Assembly (NCBI GenBank): GCA_013076295.1
Contig: RQOL01000772.1
Location: 2,633,087-2,697,086 of the forward strand
Reading direction: 5' to 3'
DNA from: Sanderia malayensis
Taxonomy: Eukaryota; Cnidaria; Scyphozoa; Semaeostomeae; Pelagiidae
Length of the DNA: 64,000 nucleotides
Below the pieces are notes generated by a model. The model was not told the origin of the DNA. It saw only the letters and a list, made by a program, of their open reading frames with translations, and searched no databases. The translations under genes were made by a program, and so were the position numbers. Of this stretch, positions 63,917 through 64,000 are shown one piece after another. Position 1 is the first letter of the stretch. Every line of letters begins with the position of its first letter.

Positions 63917-64000
63917 ATGGCTTCGCATGTAATGTTGTCCTACCAATGGGACATTCAAGACCTTGTGAAACGTGTTTATCAGAGTTTACAGGCTCGTGGT
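63917..64000 (+). CDS. Start of a TIR-domain protein (runs off the right edge)
   Basis: The 28 visible codons begin MASHVMLSYQWDIQDLVKRV and continue YQSLQARG. The pattern (hydrophobic-Met-Leu-Ser-Tyr-Gln-Trp-Asp, then Lys-Arg-Val-Tyr-x-x-Leu-x-x-Arg-Gly) is the first beta-strand, AA-loop and helix of TIR-type domains of the TIR_2 class common in invertebrate deuterostomes and cnidarians. Function beyond that cannot be judged; such proteins act in innate immune signalling or as NAD-cleaving enzymes. The first ATG after the preceding stop codons was chosen. Confidence 0.6.
   Translation, partial: MASHVMLSYQWDIQDLVKRVYQSLQARG

Overview
This is an animal (metazoan) nuclear window: A+T-rich, intron-dense, with canonical GT/AG introns of roughly 80 bp to 2 kb, interspersed TTAGGG-type telomeric repeats (CCCTAA on this strand), a tRNA-derived SINE and several families of short inverted-repeat elements. 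The proteins are conserved across animals, and some point to an invertebrate or early chordate (a TIR-domain protein at the right edge, Brinker-type DNA-binding proteins). I could not fix the phylum from sequence alone. No viral or bacterial segment was recognised. Exon models were built by hand from splice sites. Nine multi-exon models were checked for reading-frame closure by summing exon lengths: the PPP phosphatase, the membrane protein, AACS, SLC8B1, ARPC3, CNTD1, the B4GALNT-like enzyme, the 60-codon plus-strand model and the downstream PPM1D exons by phase. PRPF8 exon limits are approximate.

Layout: (1) 93-4102 (+) the 3' four exons of a PPM1D/Wip1 phosphatase, with an 805-bp foldback element in one intron. 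(2) 5037-10442 (-) a 17-exon, 851-residue PPP-family phosphatase with an unusual N-terminus (degenerate Nudix-like fold plus EF-hand-like segment). (3) 10.67-11.13 kb a telomere-repeat-containing satellite just upstream of that gene. (4) 12183-16289 (-) an unrecognised 821-residue type I membrane protein whose signal peptide is on a separate short exon. (5) 19505-24887 (-) acetoacetyl-CoA synthetase in 17 exons. (6) 25.97-26.56 kb a SINE with a long heptamer tail, then the last exon (26718-26971, +) of a protein carrying a YAP/FAM181-like TEAD-binding loop. (7) 27759-33192 (+) the mitochondrial Na+/Ca2+(Li+) exchanger SLC8B1/NCLX, 16 exons. (8) 33749-36990 two divergent single-exon BrkDBD-type paralogues. 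(9) 37312-38606 (+) ARPC3. (10) 39263-41270 (-) CNTD1. (11) 42062-56910 (-) the spliceosome core protein PRPF8 in about 36 exons, its introns holding MITEs and minisatellites. (12) 57.2-58.13 kb a second telomeric satellite upstream of PRPF8. (13) 58.6-60.6 kb two weakly supported small gene models. (14) 60716-63229 (-) a B4GALNT3/4-like glycosyltransferase, divergent from (15) the start of a TIR-domain protein at 63917 (+).

The genes are not a pathway cluster: they cover phosphatase signalling, ketone-body activation, mitochondrial calcium export, actin nucleation, meiotic crossover control, splicing and glycan capping. Neighbouring pairs are often head-to-head (AACS/TEAD-binding exon gene, BrkDBD pair, B4GALNT-like/TIR) or tail-to-tail (PPM1D/PPP, ARPC3/CNTD1). 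The most notable items are the unrecognised membrane protein, the Nudix-like/EF-hand/PPP fusion, the divergent BrkDBD pair, the TEAD-loop exon, and the telomeric satellites placed just 5' of two genes.
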